From contig CM072336.1 in NCBI GenBank assembly GCA_036874045.1, forward strand, positions 23,759,501 to 23,823,500: a stretch of 64,000 nucleotides of DNA. Direction: 5' to 3'. The notes below the pieces were generated by a model. It saw only the letters and a list, made by a program, of their open reading frames with translations, did not search any database and was not told where the DNA came from. The position numbers and the translations under genes are program-made. This document shows, one piece after another, positions 27,914 through 41,281 of this stretch (the first letter of the stretch is position 1; every line of letters begins with the position of its first letter). The stretch comes from Cymodocea nodosa. Lineage: Eukaryota; Streptophyta; Magnoliopsida; Alismatales; Cymodoceaceae.

Positions 27914-30900
27914 ATGTCGGCGGCCGAAGAAGCGTTGCTGCTTCTCAGGAGAAGGCTCTGCGACCCTGACTTCGTCCACTCGCACCTCAAATCCTCCCCC
28001 AACAGCAACTATAGGTCTACGCCTCTCCCTCTCTCAACCCCACAGACACGAGCTTTCGTCTCTTTTGGTTGTTTCAGTATCCTAGGTTCGATCTTTGATC
28101 TGGTTTTGGGTCAAATAAGAGAACCGAATGTTACCCCGCCCATTTTTGTTTTGTGGCAGCAAGCTCAAGTTCATCGTATCCAGCTCTGCCACCGAGGGCT
28201 GCAATAACTCCGTCCTCCTCCTCGGGCCCCGTGGGAATGGGAAGTCTGCGGTATGGCGTGTTGTTTTTGCTGTTGGTTTGAAATGGTGATGTGTGCGATT
28301 GTTGAACTTGTTGTTTTCTCCGGGTTCTGAAGGTTTTGGATCTCGTCCTCGAGGACCTGAAGATTGAGCATCCTGATATGATATCCGTGGTAACAATGCT
28401 GCTTTTTTTTATTTTAAGATTGAGCAACTTTCTGTTGCTTTTAATAATTTGATTGTGGGCATGCATTGCAGATCAGGTTAAATGGCTTGTTGCATGCAGA
28501 TGACAACTGTGGATTGAAGGTTAGACTTACATTATTGATCTTAACTTCTCTGTGTAATGAAATTGGTTTGTTGGTCGTGGAAGAACTTCATACCATGATT
28601 TCAGCACCTGCGTTTAGTGATGAAGGTACTCTTTAGCAGCATTTAATATTTTTGTATCTGCATTGAATTGGTTGTGAAAGCAGTCTTTCACAGTAGAATT
28701 ATTTTAGAATCTAAATTTTGACGCTTAGCAAATGGAACTAAAATTAAAAAGTCTTTTGTTGATCAAAATCCAGAGACCTTCTAACTTTTTATGAACTTAA
28801 AGAATTTTAACATTGAAGGCCAATAGAAGCATTATGTTAGGGTTTTAACCAGCCAATCCATCACATATTTATAAGAATTTCAGAAGTATAGTAATCAATG
28901 GCATAAATATGACAACGATTTATTGATGTACTATCTCAAACTATGGACACTATGTTTGCAAGTGGTTTAAGCTTACATGTTTTGTCTAGTATTTTCTTCA
29001 TTTTATAAAAATAATATTGTTTTTATTTGATTGTTGAATGAGTGCAGTAGAGAACTTGAACCAAACCATTCCTTTTCTCTAATGGTGTACAAGGATGTTT
29101 TCATGTTTAGATGTGTTATTGGAGACATATTTAGTTGAATTCCTATCATTTTTGACGTATATCTTGTATCTATAGAGTTATTAGTGATATTCCCATGCTT
29201 TGAATTGGATGATTTTCATGTAATTAATTGAAATTTCTTATTAGGAATTATAAAAATTATTATTGGCCTTCTTCTGGTAAAAAATATGCATAAATTATCA
29301 AAAAAGGGTAATTTATATAAAATAATGATGTGAGAGATTTAAATAAGAAGAATAAATGTTGGTGGTTACAAGTGAAAAAGTGGAAGGATGGGAGAAATTA
29401 CAATTGTAAATTAAGTTACTTGAAATTTACATATTGGTGTGATGGAGAAGCTTCCTTTTTATTATATGTAATTGGATTCTACGATGGTCATATTATTTTC
29501 TCATATTTACTGTTAAAATAACCTAAATCTTAAGTATAAATTATGGCATGACATTTACAGTTGACATGACTTATTAATGGGAAATTTATGATTGTTATTT
29601 TTGTGGTGTTCTGTTCAGTGGATTAACAACTAACATGCAGCAATGCAAATCAGTTTTTAGATTGAGTTACATATTTAAAATGTTAAACTTTGTTCAGGAA
29701 ATTGCAAGACAGTTATGCTCAGAGTATCAGTTGCCATTCTCGAAGATGGTACACTTTCTGTGTAGCACTGTTCTTTATAAATTAAATGGTTGTCCATAGT
29801 TTTGAGAATATGACATTGCTACGATTGCTGTTAAGTTAGGCATCATCTGATGACAATTCTGAATTCTTGATCAGTATTCTAAGGTGAGCAGCCTAAATGA
29901 ATTCATATTACTCATCCTTTTACAGTATTTCTGTTTGCATTGCATGGATTTTATTCCATTGTTCATGACATTTGTAATAAATTTTCAGTGTTCAACCTGG
30001 TTAATATTTGTCATTGCTTTCTGTTGATAGGGAGTGTGGGCTAGCTCACAAGACAGTTATTTTTGCACTGGAGGAATTTGAACTATTTGCTCAGGTGATG
30101 GTTTAGGGTATATTTTCCTGTGTGATTTTTAACTACTGTTAAGCATCCATCTTCTTATCTCCATTTTGATTTGACTGCTAATTATTTTGGCAAAACTATC
30201 TCCTAACCTACATTTTTATCATCATTTGTCTTGTATGAACACCACACACCTCTGGTTCTTTCAGGTGGTTCCCCAATTATAAAAGCATAAAAATTCTCTT
30301 CTTGATATACCAGCTTACTGTAAAACTCTATTGCACTTAGTCAAATGAGAATCAACAAACTGAAAAATTGTCTCACTTGTATCTAGTGAGTGGATGTTGA
30401 TTCATCATGAAGGCTTTCATTGTGAAATTTGCAGGGAAAACAACGAGTCCTGTATGGCTTGCTAGATGCAATGCAAACTCTTACTTCACAAGCTGTAGTT
30501 ATTGGGATGAGCTGTCGCTTGGTAATGTTTGTCTACCTTTAGTCATTTTTACTTGTATTTAATGAAACTACACATCTCTTGTATGAGCAAGCACAAAATC
30601 TAGTAGTTCTTTTAGAACCATTACCTCCACTTGTCAAGACTTATCAATCTAGTCAAGACTCAAGAGACTATAATCATCTTTATAGATTTTGAAGATTTTT
30701 TCTATACTGATATTGGTTATTTGTTTTCACCTTTTTCAAACAAAATCAATTGTGGAACCCTTCACAATGCTTGTCTGAATTTGTTTATTGGCATGCAGCT
30801 TTGTTCAGTTTTCTATCTCTCATGTATCTGCCTGGTGACAAACACTCACTCAAATTGCATCAAACTGAAAAGATTTTATTGATGTGAAATGTTGTGGTTG

Positions 30901-33900
30901 TGCAGTTTAACTTGAAAAGAGAATTTTGCAATACCTCTTACATGTTGTTTGTTAAGATGCCCTACCTTTCGAAAACATGCAGTCAAAACCATGTAGGCTA
31001 ATAATTACTGATAGTATAGTGAAAAGATGCCCTACCTTTCGAAAACAAGCTTGTGAAATTGCTCTATGATTAATCAATGGGCATGATACACAATGTCAGT
31101 GAGACTTTCTTTAAACCCTTGTAGACTTGGCAGTTGGCAAGCACATGAATTAGAAGAAACAGCCAAAATAAGAGGGAAAACAAGATTTACATGGTAGAGT
31201 TAGGGGGGGTTAGTGCCTGAGCGAATTCAGTCAACGGAAAGGAAAATTGCTGAATTCCGTCAGGTAGCCATTAGTGTGTACAATATTTAAAGAAAAGGAA
31301 AATCAGATTTTACCAACGTAGTTTCAAGTTATAATTTCAGCATCATCCACAGAATCTGCAGTGAGGATTATCCCTTAGCATACAGTTATTCTCATATTGA
31401 TTGCTGACCCTATATTCCTTGCAAAGAATAAGGATATACTGAAGTTTCTTATGCATGTCACATGTTTCTTGGAAAACTGGATACTTGATAAAGATGGAAT
31501 GTTGCCTGTTCTCTTTTCTACTATATTAATAAACTGACTGCATTTGTGTATGAAAATGATTAATGTAGCAGCATATAGCTATCACTAAATTATTTCTTTA
31601 TAATTAGCCTATTTTACCTCCCTTGCAATATCTGCTGCCACAATACAATTAACTAACTTTTGAGTGGCATTAATATTAAAGCTTGATCTAAATAGTTTCA
31701 TGAAAGAACATTGTTGATTTAATTATATGTTGCTTGTTAAACTTGTGACATGTTTTTTGTACTCCTTGGCATATTATGTATAGGATGCAGACCAACTGCT
31801 AGAAAAAAGAGTGAGATCTCGTTTTTCACATAGGAAGCTCTTGTTTGTCCCGCCTTCGAAAAAAGACATGCAAAGGTGTCTCTTTTGATTCATGAAAATT
31901 TCTAAATTTTTTGTGAAAATTCATACAAGCATAGCTTCATTTTCATATTTTTGAATGCTACTGAATATTTTAGATTACTGGAGCACTTACTATATTTGCC
32001 AGAAGAAACAAATCTTCCTTTTGACTATGTTGTGAAGTTCAATTCAAGCCTTAAGGTATTCTTCAGTTTTGGACATTTATTTTGCTGAAATTCTTATAAT
32101 TTCATTCGAATGAAAAATCCAATACCAGAACTACTAGGTAATTTGTCTAGATATTTGAACCACAAAAAGGTCTATAAGATTTTTTTGTTTTGTAAGTTTC
32201 ATCTTGTTATTTCAAAATAGGTTTCATTTGAACCTATAACTGATCATTGTCAATATTATTATTTTTATGCTCTCATGTTGTTCATAATTGGACCTATCCA
32301 GTATTTTAATATCTTTTTTAGTCCTAAATTTCTAATGTGTATTCTTCTGCAAAAATCTATAATATATCATGAGTTCTATAGATCATAAGATGTAGTTGCC
32401 AAAATGGATTTCACTTCATTGCTTACTTCATAGGTGAATCCCAGTTCTTTATCCTATTCAAATTTGATATTCTTAGCCTTGCTTACTATTTTTTATAAAT
32501 TGCTTGGCATTCCTAGTTAAGTATGCTCAGATGTGTAAAAAAGATCTTTTAATTTTAAGAACACACCCATAATGTATGGACATGGTGTATTTTTGTGAAG
32601 TTTTTCATGAAGAAACTAAGAAAGTTCCCTCTGTTTCCTCCGTTACTCCCCAGGGAATTACATGTGGAATTTTTATTAATTGTATATTTAGTCCTTCACT
32701 TTCTTTTACAGAATATCTTAGGAAACAAGGAATTTGAAGATATTCTCAAATTGATGAGTGATGTTGACAACAGCATTAGCAATCTAGTGATGTTTCTGTG
32801 AGTTGTTAGTTTGCTAGTGTCTTTGCTTTGTTGCTGATAAACAAAATCAAATGAAGAAACTTTCTATCCCAGATTTCATGCTGTATGCTCCATGGATCTT
32901 GCATCCGGATTCCTATCACTAGACAATTTTAAGGTTGCAAGTGTAGCTATTCGAAAACAGCCAAAGCTCGAATGTGTAAGAAGTATGATGTTGTCACCTT
33001 GTTTATGACTCATTTGTTATGTTGTGTTTGTGTTTTTGGCTATTTATGCCTTAACTTTATTAGATTTTTGTTCAAGCTTTTTCCCTCAAACTTGACCTGG
33101 ACTTCTTGAGATTCAAGTTAATTTAGCAAGCCTAGCACATAAATTCTTAGAGGTTGAATATCAGGTTTCCCACAACTTGTAAAATTTTCTTGTAGCATTG
33201 AATATTTAAAGAGCCCTTAATGCCAATCTCAGAATGATACTATATGGTTGACAGTGATTTATCTTAAAGAAGACTACTATATGGTTTGCCTAATGTTCCA
33301 GCACCTTATAGTTTGCTGTAAATAGTTTAAGTTCCAAAAGAAAAGTTTGCATTAAAAAAGGAAAAAATTACCCACTTTGTAATTTACTAGGTGTATTCTA
33401 ATGGCCAAATGATTGCAACAACCGTTCACAACTGGGCATTGGACTATTTACGTTGTCCTCATATATGCAGAAGAAATCAGTTGCATGCAATAATGACTAA
33501 AAATTTCTTCTGTTGCTTGAATTTCAAACATCAGTTAAATTTGATATTAATTTATTAAAAATTCAAGCAGGTGCTTCAATTCTGGAACTGTATATTTTAG
33601 TATGCATGAACAGACTGGAAGCAAAGGAACAAAGTTCATACAACTTCAACTCAATAATGAAAGGTAGTAGTTTCCACTATATTTTCTTGTGTATTTTGTA
33701 AGTCTTAAATTGCTAAATTTTCTTGTGAATTCTTTTCAACAGAATACAAAAACATACATGATGCTTACAAGACTTCTGATTATTATGCACAAATTGTTTG
33801 TCTAAGGGTGAGGCTTATAATATAAAAGTTGTGAATCATGGAATAGACATCCCTTCCTTATTCTTTTCCTTGTATCGTGTAGGCCTTTGAACATCTTGTT

Positions 33901-34026
33901 GAACGAGGATTGATTATGTTTACCGACAGCAATGTTCGATGTCAAACTCTTGAATTTCGGCCTGTAAAAACTTTAATATCATCACATGAACTTCACCAGG
34001 GTCTGAAGATGTACAATTCGTGTCCA
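27914..34026 (+). CDS. ORC4: Origin recognition complex subunit 4 (last exon uncertain)
   Basis: AAA+ subunit of the ORC complex that marks replication origins in the nucleus. Exons: 27914-28014, 28160-28250, 28333-28389, 28472-28519, 29698-29748, 29840-29883, 30031-30094, 30435-30521, 31784-31875, 31974-32055, 32712-32797, 32873-32973, 33571-33663, 33743-33807, 33883-34026, all with GT/AG borders and continuous frame. Walker A is GPRGNGKS (end of exon 2). The Walker B region reads FALEEFELFAQ. Sensor/arginine elements follow: VVIGMSCRLDADQLLEKRVR and SRFSHRKLLF. The C-terminal winged-helix region contains LELYILVCM.RLE.KEQSSYNF and ELHQGLKMYNSCP. The final short exon is unclear. A stretch at about 35347-35421 encodes AVLLEKSITL, like the expected A-I-L end, but a CAG acceptor there puts it one base out of frame. 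The start codon opens a GC-rich exon and fits ORC4 N-termini. Confidence 0.92.
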
Positions 34027-36200
34027 GTAAGTTGCCTCGTTATGTATGAGCTTTCATTAGCAAACTTAGATGATTGCAGTTACCTTTAATTCTTTAGCGT
34101 ATAACAAGCATGGTACTTGTTTTAAGGATTAAAATTTACAGGAAGCAATAAGCACCACAAAAGGTGAATTTTTATTTTGTTTTATTTATAAAAACAAAAG
34201 TACATGTATGGATGACCAGGCACACGTGTTACATTGACTAGCTAGGTGGTGAGTTATTATTGTACAACCATTACGAGTCAACTTCAGTTTGTTGGTTGTT
34301 TAGCTATCAGGTGTAGTGGTTCACAATGCCCAGTAACACGAACAATTGGGTGAACTCTGTATCAGTACTTGGGAGACTTTAATCTAATCTAAACGCCAAC
34401 ACCAGCAGCATGAAACACTAATGACCTTCCTCACCTGGTTTACCAATTGCTTCATCATATTCTTATTAATCATTCAACTTAGCTGTTTAGATGTGCTTCA
34501 TGTATTATTTGATGCATTGAATTAGTTGCCAACATGTCTTAATTCATCTGATTTTCATTAGCAACCAAGTAAACGTCTTTTCATAAGGCTGTTGTGTTTG
34601 GTTGAATGGAAATATTTCCATATGCTTTGGAAATTAAATATGGTTTCTCCTTTTAAATTTTCTTTTCTTTCTTGGTTCCTGTAGTCCACTCTATTTTCCC
34701 TTATGGTTGTAGTTTAGAAAGGAAATTAGACCTCTGCATAATAGGAGCTACCTTTGAATTTTTGATACCATGACTAAATATGCACTCTGATTTAAACCAT
34801 GTTTATTATAATTGTAAAATTCCAATATGGGGTTGAAATTGAACCATTAAGAGACCAGTTTCCATGAGTTTCAAAAATTATACTAAATGATGTGCTAACA
34901 AAGAGAATTATTTCATGCATCATCGTACTATGGGTACTAGGAAGATTTTCAATATGGTTGTGATTTTTTCAGTTTCTTGCCATCCTTTTTACCCTTCTCG
35001 TTCTGATATTGTTGGTAATTTTCTGTCTATAAGCCTATTATATCATTTTATTTGTTTTTCTGATATGGGAACCATTCTTTTTTTAATATTTATTTGTGTT
35101 ACCCCAATTACTGACAAAAAGCATCATATATGTTAGGTAATTCTTCTTAAGTTGTTAAACCAAGAGACTTTCAGGTGACTATTATATGCTGAGGTTATGC
35201 CTGGCAGAGGACATTCTGCAGTGCATATTGATGATTCCATACTGCAGCAGAACATTCTCTCTTGGAGGAAAAAAGGGATGATGTTGATCATGTCTCCCAC
35301 CTGGACCCTGCTTTTGCCTTTCATTAGCTTGACCCCTCTTTTCAGGGCAGTACTTCTTGAAAAGTCCATTACATTATGTATAATGTTTGTTTTAGGTGGT
35401 TTAACTGTGAAAGTCCCATGATGTTTCCAAAGTGTGAACCTGCTTGTTGGATTTTAATACTTGTCATTATCCTTATCAGTTGCCGGTAGGATCAAATTAT
35501 TGAAGAAATGAAATTCCAAATTATACCTGCAATATCGAGGTCTCTATCTTTTGTATGTTATACTCTTATCCAAGAAAATTGTCTCCTAAAAGCTTGCTTA
35601 CTCTTCTTTCAATGCACTTTTACCTCAATTTCATGATGTTCAAAAAATTGGCCTATCTCAACTTAATTTGCTTCTTCCTCAAAATGAATAATATGTGTCA
35701 CTTATTGAACCTTCTTTCTCTTTCAGAAAAGGAGAAATCATCTAGACATTGTTTCATTATTCTACTAAAATCCTTAATCTGCATGTTAGTTTTTTTCCTG
35801 ACTAATGTGCTTGTCAATCATTTGGTTTGTATGTCTGTTCATTCGGTAGGGGAACTTGCATGTTCTTTAGTTGATACAATAGAACTTGATCATGATATTC
35901 CATTGCTATCTAAATTAGGAATAGAATAAAAAATACCATTTTATTTGAGTTAGAACATAACATCAAGGAAATGTAATATCATAAATAAACATGAAAGGTA
36001 TTGAAAAAGATTGTTGAGGTATGTTAAGTAATGAAATGAATTAGGATGTTGGTACAACATAGTAACAAACAGCAATCAATACCTTAAATCTATTAGAGAA
36101 TACAAAAGTGTTTGAATCCTATAGATATTATCCATGTTTTCTGAGTATTATTGCATTAATGGAATAAAGATATAATTATTATTGGAGAAAACTTCTATTT
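34027..36200. other. ORC4 3' region: terminal intron/UTR, unresolved
   Basis: The end of ORC4 should lie here. The candidate last exon at about 35347-35421 follows TTTTCAG. Other open frames (34915-35136, 35555-35929) are AT-rich and unrecognised. Confidence 0.4.
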
Positions 36201-36570
36201 CGAATTTGATAATGCAAAGATTAGTTAATAGCATGCAAATTTTACTGACATGAAAAAATTGAAAAAAACAGAATGCTTTAATGGCAAACATAAAGAAAAT
36301 TTATTTAAGAATATGTTAAATCATATGGTAGTGCAAGTATTTCTACCAATATGTGAAGAGTAAAAAAAATGTAGGCACTATTCTTGGAGATGTATAAATA
36401 AGAATAAAGACAAAAATGCAAAAGCAATAACCAGTAATGAATTGGAAAAATATTTAGAACATGAGTTTGCTTTTAAAGTGAATGAAATGAATAATTTAGA
36501 TGTATTAAATTGGTGGTTCAAAAATTGAAGTAGATTTTCTATGGTATCACCCATAGCAAAGGATTCACTT
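36200..36570 (+). mobile_element. hAT transposase C-terminal relic
   Basis: One plus-strand frame (about 36435-36560) reads NELEKYLEHEFAF, then LDVLNWWFKN, a stop, and SRFSMVSPIAKDS. This is the hAT dimerisation-domain pattern (E...YL......D.L.WW..N..RFP.LS..A.D). Upstream sequence from about 36200 is AT-rich and probably belongs to the same relic, but no motif is clear. The next expected block is not readable. It is a dead fragment of a RICESLEEPER/Ac-like transposase. Confidence 0.6.
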
Positions 36571-36601
36571 TATGATTCTTGTGTCCATCATGACATCTAA
36601 G

Positions 36602-36634
36602 TTTTTTTTTTTTTTTTTAATTAAAATTCACTTC

Positions 36635-36666
<32 letters not shown>

Positions 36667-36671
36667 GGGGG
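36602..36671. repeat. Homopolymer tracts: T17, T10 and G26
   Basis: A run of about 17 T (36602-36618), then about 10 T, is followed directly by 26 consecutive G (36646-36671) and GTGGGG. Such a long G run is rare in plant DNA, can form quadruplexes, and is also a known place for sequencing or assembly error. Confidence 0.9.
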
Positions 36672-37306
36672 TGGGGCTTCACACACTTGTCTACTGCATT
36701 GAGTTAATCCAACCATCCCACTTACATCTCTATCATCATTTTAGAAGAAATTTACATCATTATTTGAAATTCCAAGATTTTTCAAAGGTATTTGATGGAA
36801 TTGGACAGGACAAAATATTAAACTTAATATATGACAAACCCTCAATAAAATTGTTAAGATGGTGATGTCTTGCTGTGGTCAGAAACCAAAAATATATATT
36901 GACCTGTCCACTTTTTCTTATAGAAAAATATCGCTACTAAAGTTTATAGTAAATTTAGGTACAGATGTTCATCTTACAATATAAGATACGTGATGTAATT
37001 AATGTTAGTTGATTATAAATTAGTTAATTTTAAATATATATATATATTGATTTTGGTTGTAGATATTTAACTTTAAATTATAATAATTGGATTCGATGTT
37101 ATTAAGTAAAAAGTTCACAACTTTTACTTTAATTACACTTGGAGATATATCTGGTAGAAAGTTTTGATAAATTCGAATTTACACTTTGGTTACGTGGAAG
37201 ATTTTGGAAGAAGTCAATAAATCCACCACGGGATTGCGGATCCCAAGGCCGAATTTACACCGCATCCCGTCTTCCTTGTTGGGTTGGATTCCGTTGAGAG
37301 AGAGAG

Positions 37307-40300
37307 ATGTGGCCGTTCAGCAGGAAAGGGCCGTCTGGGTTCAACTGGTACTCCACGGCGGAGGAGGTGACGGAAGGAATAGATGGGAGCGGCCTCACAG
37401 CCATCGTCACCGGTCGACCTCCGCTCTCACCCTTCCACTTTTCCATTCTTAATCCTTCACCTTATTGGGTTCGACTTCAGCAGCGATGAATTGGGTTTTT
37501 GTGTGGATACCTCTTGGTTGTAGTTTTAGTTTCGGTTTCATATTTTGATTCATTTATATGTACTTGAGATGCCAAATTAAAGCATTGGGTTTCATTCGTT
37601 CCTTCAACTCTCCTTGTTTTTTCTCTTTTTATTGGGTGAAAAGGAAATCTCCCACCGTTCTTTTTGTGTTTAAATTGGGAGCTTTTGTTGTGTTTCTCGT
37701 GTGACAGACAGTGGTTGGATGGTTCGGTCTGTCTTTCATTTAGTTCATTTTATTGTGTAGTTGTATATGTTCTGTCTGTTTTCTTTTTTCTATAATTATT
37801 TTTGAACTAGATATCTCACATTCCTATAATTACGCTCAGTGATTATAGATTGTCAAAGCTTTTTCCATGTTCTATTGCTTTGTAAGTTATTGATGATCTC
37901 TGCTTGTTATTTTGACAGGAGCATCGAGTGGTATTGGTGCTGAAACAGTACGTGTTCTTGCACTTCGTGGTGTTCATGTTATCATGGCCGTAAGAAACTT
38001 GTCTGCTGGTGGCAAGTTGAAAGAAGCAATTCTGAAGGAAACACCATCCGCCAAAGTTGATGTCTTGGAGCTGGATCTCACGTCGTTTGCATCTATAAAG
38101 AAATTTGCCACAGAATTTGAAGGATTAAATCAACCCCTGAATATTCTTATGTAAGATGTCAACTTGGATGGTACTTTTTTATGATATGATTGCCACTTAT
38201 TTTTAAATTCATATGATAATTTTTTGTAATAACTCGTAAGTCATAACTTTTGGAAATTAGATTGTCATTTTCTCTTTTCTTCATTGAAGCAACAATGCAG
38301 GCATTATGGCCGCCCCTTTTTCACTTTCACGTGATGGTTATGAGTTGCAGTTTGCAACCAATCATTTAGGTAATTAATTTCCAGTGTTTTCTTTTCCCTT
38401 GTCTTTTTGGCTACACTGATATGGCACTAGAACATCTTGTAATGTTGGTTTTCATCATCTTGTGTTCACAAAACGTTCACAAATCACTTGTATTTTTTGT
38501 CCATCATTATGTGTGGCAATTTGAGGTGGTGGACTTAGATTTTTTTGATCTTATTACCACAACGTCACGAGTTCAATCAAGCATTAGCAAGAAGTCTTTA
38601 ACTCTTATCTATTTAACTTGATAGTCTTCTTAAGGATGAATCTGAAATCTAAAAGATCGATAATTAACCTAATTATTGCCAAATTATAAATGGTATGGAA
38701 GATAAACAAACTAGTGCTCTTATTTCTTTTAGATTCATCACAGAAGAAATAATAGGTGAATTGCTATCAGTTACATTCTTACTGTGGATGCTGTCTTCCA
38801 TTAGGTGTTTTGTTTTACCATGGTTTCCTTCTTAACAAGTTATTTATGTATAAAGTTGTTTGTGGGGTTTAAGCTCGTCAAAGTTTGGGATTATATTGGC
38901 CAATCTAGTTAGATTCATGACAATATTTATGCCATGCAGGTCACTTTCTTTTAACCAATCTATTGTTGGAGAACATGAAGAGGGCATCCTGTGATGGCAA
39001 GAAAGAGGGAAGGATTGTTATTGTTTCATCTGAGGCACACAGAGTATTTGGATATACCGAGGGAATTCGGTTTGACAAAATCAATGAAGAATCAGGGTAA
39101 TACATATAAAGATGTTATGGGTTTTGCTTTGCATCTAGATCTTTCATTCCAAGTTAAAAATTGGTGTAATCAAGTTTAAGGGCATGATTGATGCTTCCAC
39201 ACATTACAATGCTTGATTGTTTGGTTTGTCACCCACAGGTATAACAGCATCCATGCATACGGGCAATCAAAGCTTGCTAATGTATTGCACGCTAATGAAC
39301 TTTCTCGACATCTGAGGGTATGCATACTACCATCTTGATATCAGCTTCAGCAATGACCCATGAATTATCTGAAACCGTAACCTGTTTTTGGACCTTAAGC
39401 ATCAAACTAAAGTACTAAGTACATCCAAACTTGTAAACTATTCCTATTTGATGACAACTAGACATATCACAGATGGCATGCCATTCGTTTACCTACTTCT
39501 CAAGTCTCTGGTTGGATTAATTTCACTGTTAATTGTCAATATACAAGAAGACTGTTTATATAAATAATTTTATTTGTTCAACGAGAAGAAGCTTTTACAA
39601 ATTTTTGTTAATTATGCAGGAAGAGGGAGTGCAAATTACTGCTAATTCACTCCATCCAGGATCCATACTCACCAATCTATTGCGATATCACGGCATAATA
39701 GAATGTAAGGTTTCAAATTTTGCTCCATAACTTTTAATGTTCACCAAAAGTGCTTTAATGGATGGTTTTATACATATACATATGGGATACATGTGCTTCA
39801 TATTTATCATATTAATATGGTTATGTAACTACAATATAGATTATACTTTGAGTTAAATTGGATGGTCTATGTTTATTCAACCTAGTAAAATTTAGCAGTT
39901 ACTAAATGTCGACAAAGTAATCTCCACTTTTTCTTTTTCCATGAAAGAAAATATTAAACTTTAGAGTTTATGGTTTAGAATACAAACTCCCTTGCATGGT
40001 GATTGAAGGAATTCCATAGTCAAGGGACCATGTCTAGGGGATTGACTTTGGTTCAACACGCTGCAGTTGAGGGGAAAGCACAGCTATCATAGACTGTCAA
40101 CTTGGGAGAACAAAGAAGGGAAAGATGTTGTCACCAACCTTGTCTTCAACTCTCCACCGCAGATCTGACAGTGTGCCCCCTTCAACTTGATGCAGCAACG
40201 CAGGCCGGTCACAAGAATGGCATCGCCTTTGCAGGGGAAGTGGGTGATGCAGAAGTTCTGTGACATTAGGTGAAAGAATTTTCTCGTATTTGGAAATGGA

Positions 40301-41281
40301 AAGTGGAATTATTACTCTTTTAGTCCATCCAACACCCAAGCAAGATGCTGGAGCTGGTCTCCAGCAAAAATAGTCTGCTGAACACTTCTATTTTACTGTT
40401 TTAGTGTAAACATTGTATTTAATTTATTCTTTCACCTCTTTCACCCCTTTCACCTGGTACTCAAACCATTGTCTACTCTTTCTAGAAATGCAGTTTTAGT
40501 GTTTGTAAATTATTTCAATTTGTTTCTCATTCTATTTGAATTAGTATAATCCATCCATCCTGTTAATTAATTTTAATAAAAAAAATCCGGAATAATGATT
40601 TGCTATGTCTGTTTTGATATTGATGGTATTTTTATTTGGATTTGAATATAAGATCTGTTCTCCTGATGAAGTAGAAGACCATGCCATCCCATCATCATTG
40701 GTTGACCTGCTATATCTGTTAGTTCAGCTTCCTTAAGACCATCAGCTGACGTTTTGATAATGATCTCTGTATGGTACAGCTGTAGCAAGGATTGCTGGGA
40801 AACTGGTACTGAAGAATGTTCAGCAGGTAATTTGATGTCCTACCCTCTAATCTAAAAATCAAAGCACCAACAATTTTTGATTGAAACCTTTGATTTATCC
40901 ATACTGATGCATACAGTGGAGCCCATTCATCCAACAGTGTAGAAGTCAATGGACTTGGATCGACTACAATTTATTCAAGTTAAATAGGGTAGAAAGTTGT
41001 GTCTAGCAACAGCCCGGATCTGTGATAGAATCATTAAGCAAGCACATCAACAAGCCTCCTGCTTTTCCATGAATTGTATCTCAAACTTATTAAATGGCTT
41101 ACTCATCCCCTCCATTGTGCAGGGTGCAGCAACAACATGCTACGTTGCGTTGCATCCTCAGGTGTGTGGCGTCAGTGGCAAGTACTTCAATAACAGTAAC
41201 ATTCACGAAGGAAGTGTCAGGTCTACAGACACGGAACTTGCAAGGAAACTTTGGGATTTCAGCATGAGGGCTGTGAATTGA
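37307..41281 (+). CDS. TIC32-like short-chain dehydrogenase/reductase
   Basis: NAD(P)H-dependent classical-type SDR, close to chloroplast inner-envelope TIC32 and its paralogues. Eight exons: 37307-37412, 37919-38150, 38290-38369, 38940-39096, 39239-39317, 39620-39704, 40780-40826, 41123-41281. Together they give 314 residues with frame kept at every GT/AG junction. Motifs: N-terminal [12 protein letters not shown] and STAEEVT (typical of TIC32-like proteins), the cofactor site [21 protein letters not shown], the catalytic serine in [14 protein letters not shown] (Tyr-x3-Lys), and ANSLHPG. The C-terminus has [22 protein letters not shown] and ends in TGA after ...FSMRAVN. It stops earlier than some family members, which have a longer tail thought to bind calmodulin, so it may be a paralogue rather than TIC32 itself. 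No defects were seen. Confidence 0.93.

Noticed and set aside
28082-28466. Overlapping minus-strand frames opposite ORC4 exons 2-3
   Set aside because: They are the antisense of coding exons plus intron with no recognised motif; ORC4 is clear on the other strand.
34300-34390. tRNA-like GTGTAGTGGTTC
   Set aside because: It resembles part of an A box, but no cloverleaf or B box at the correct distance could be folded by eye.
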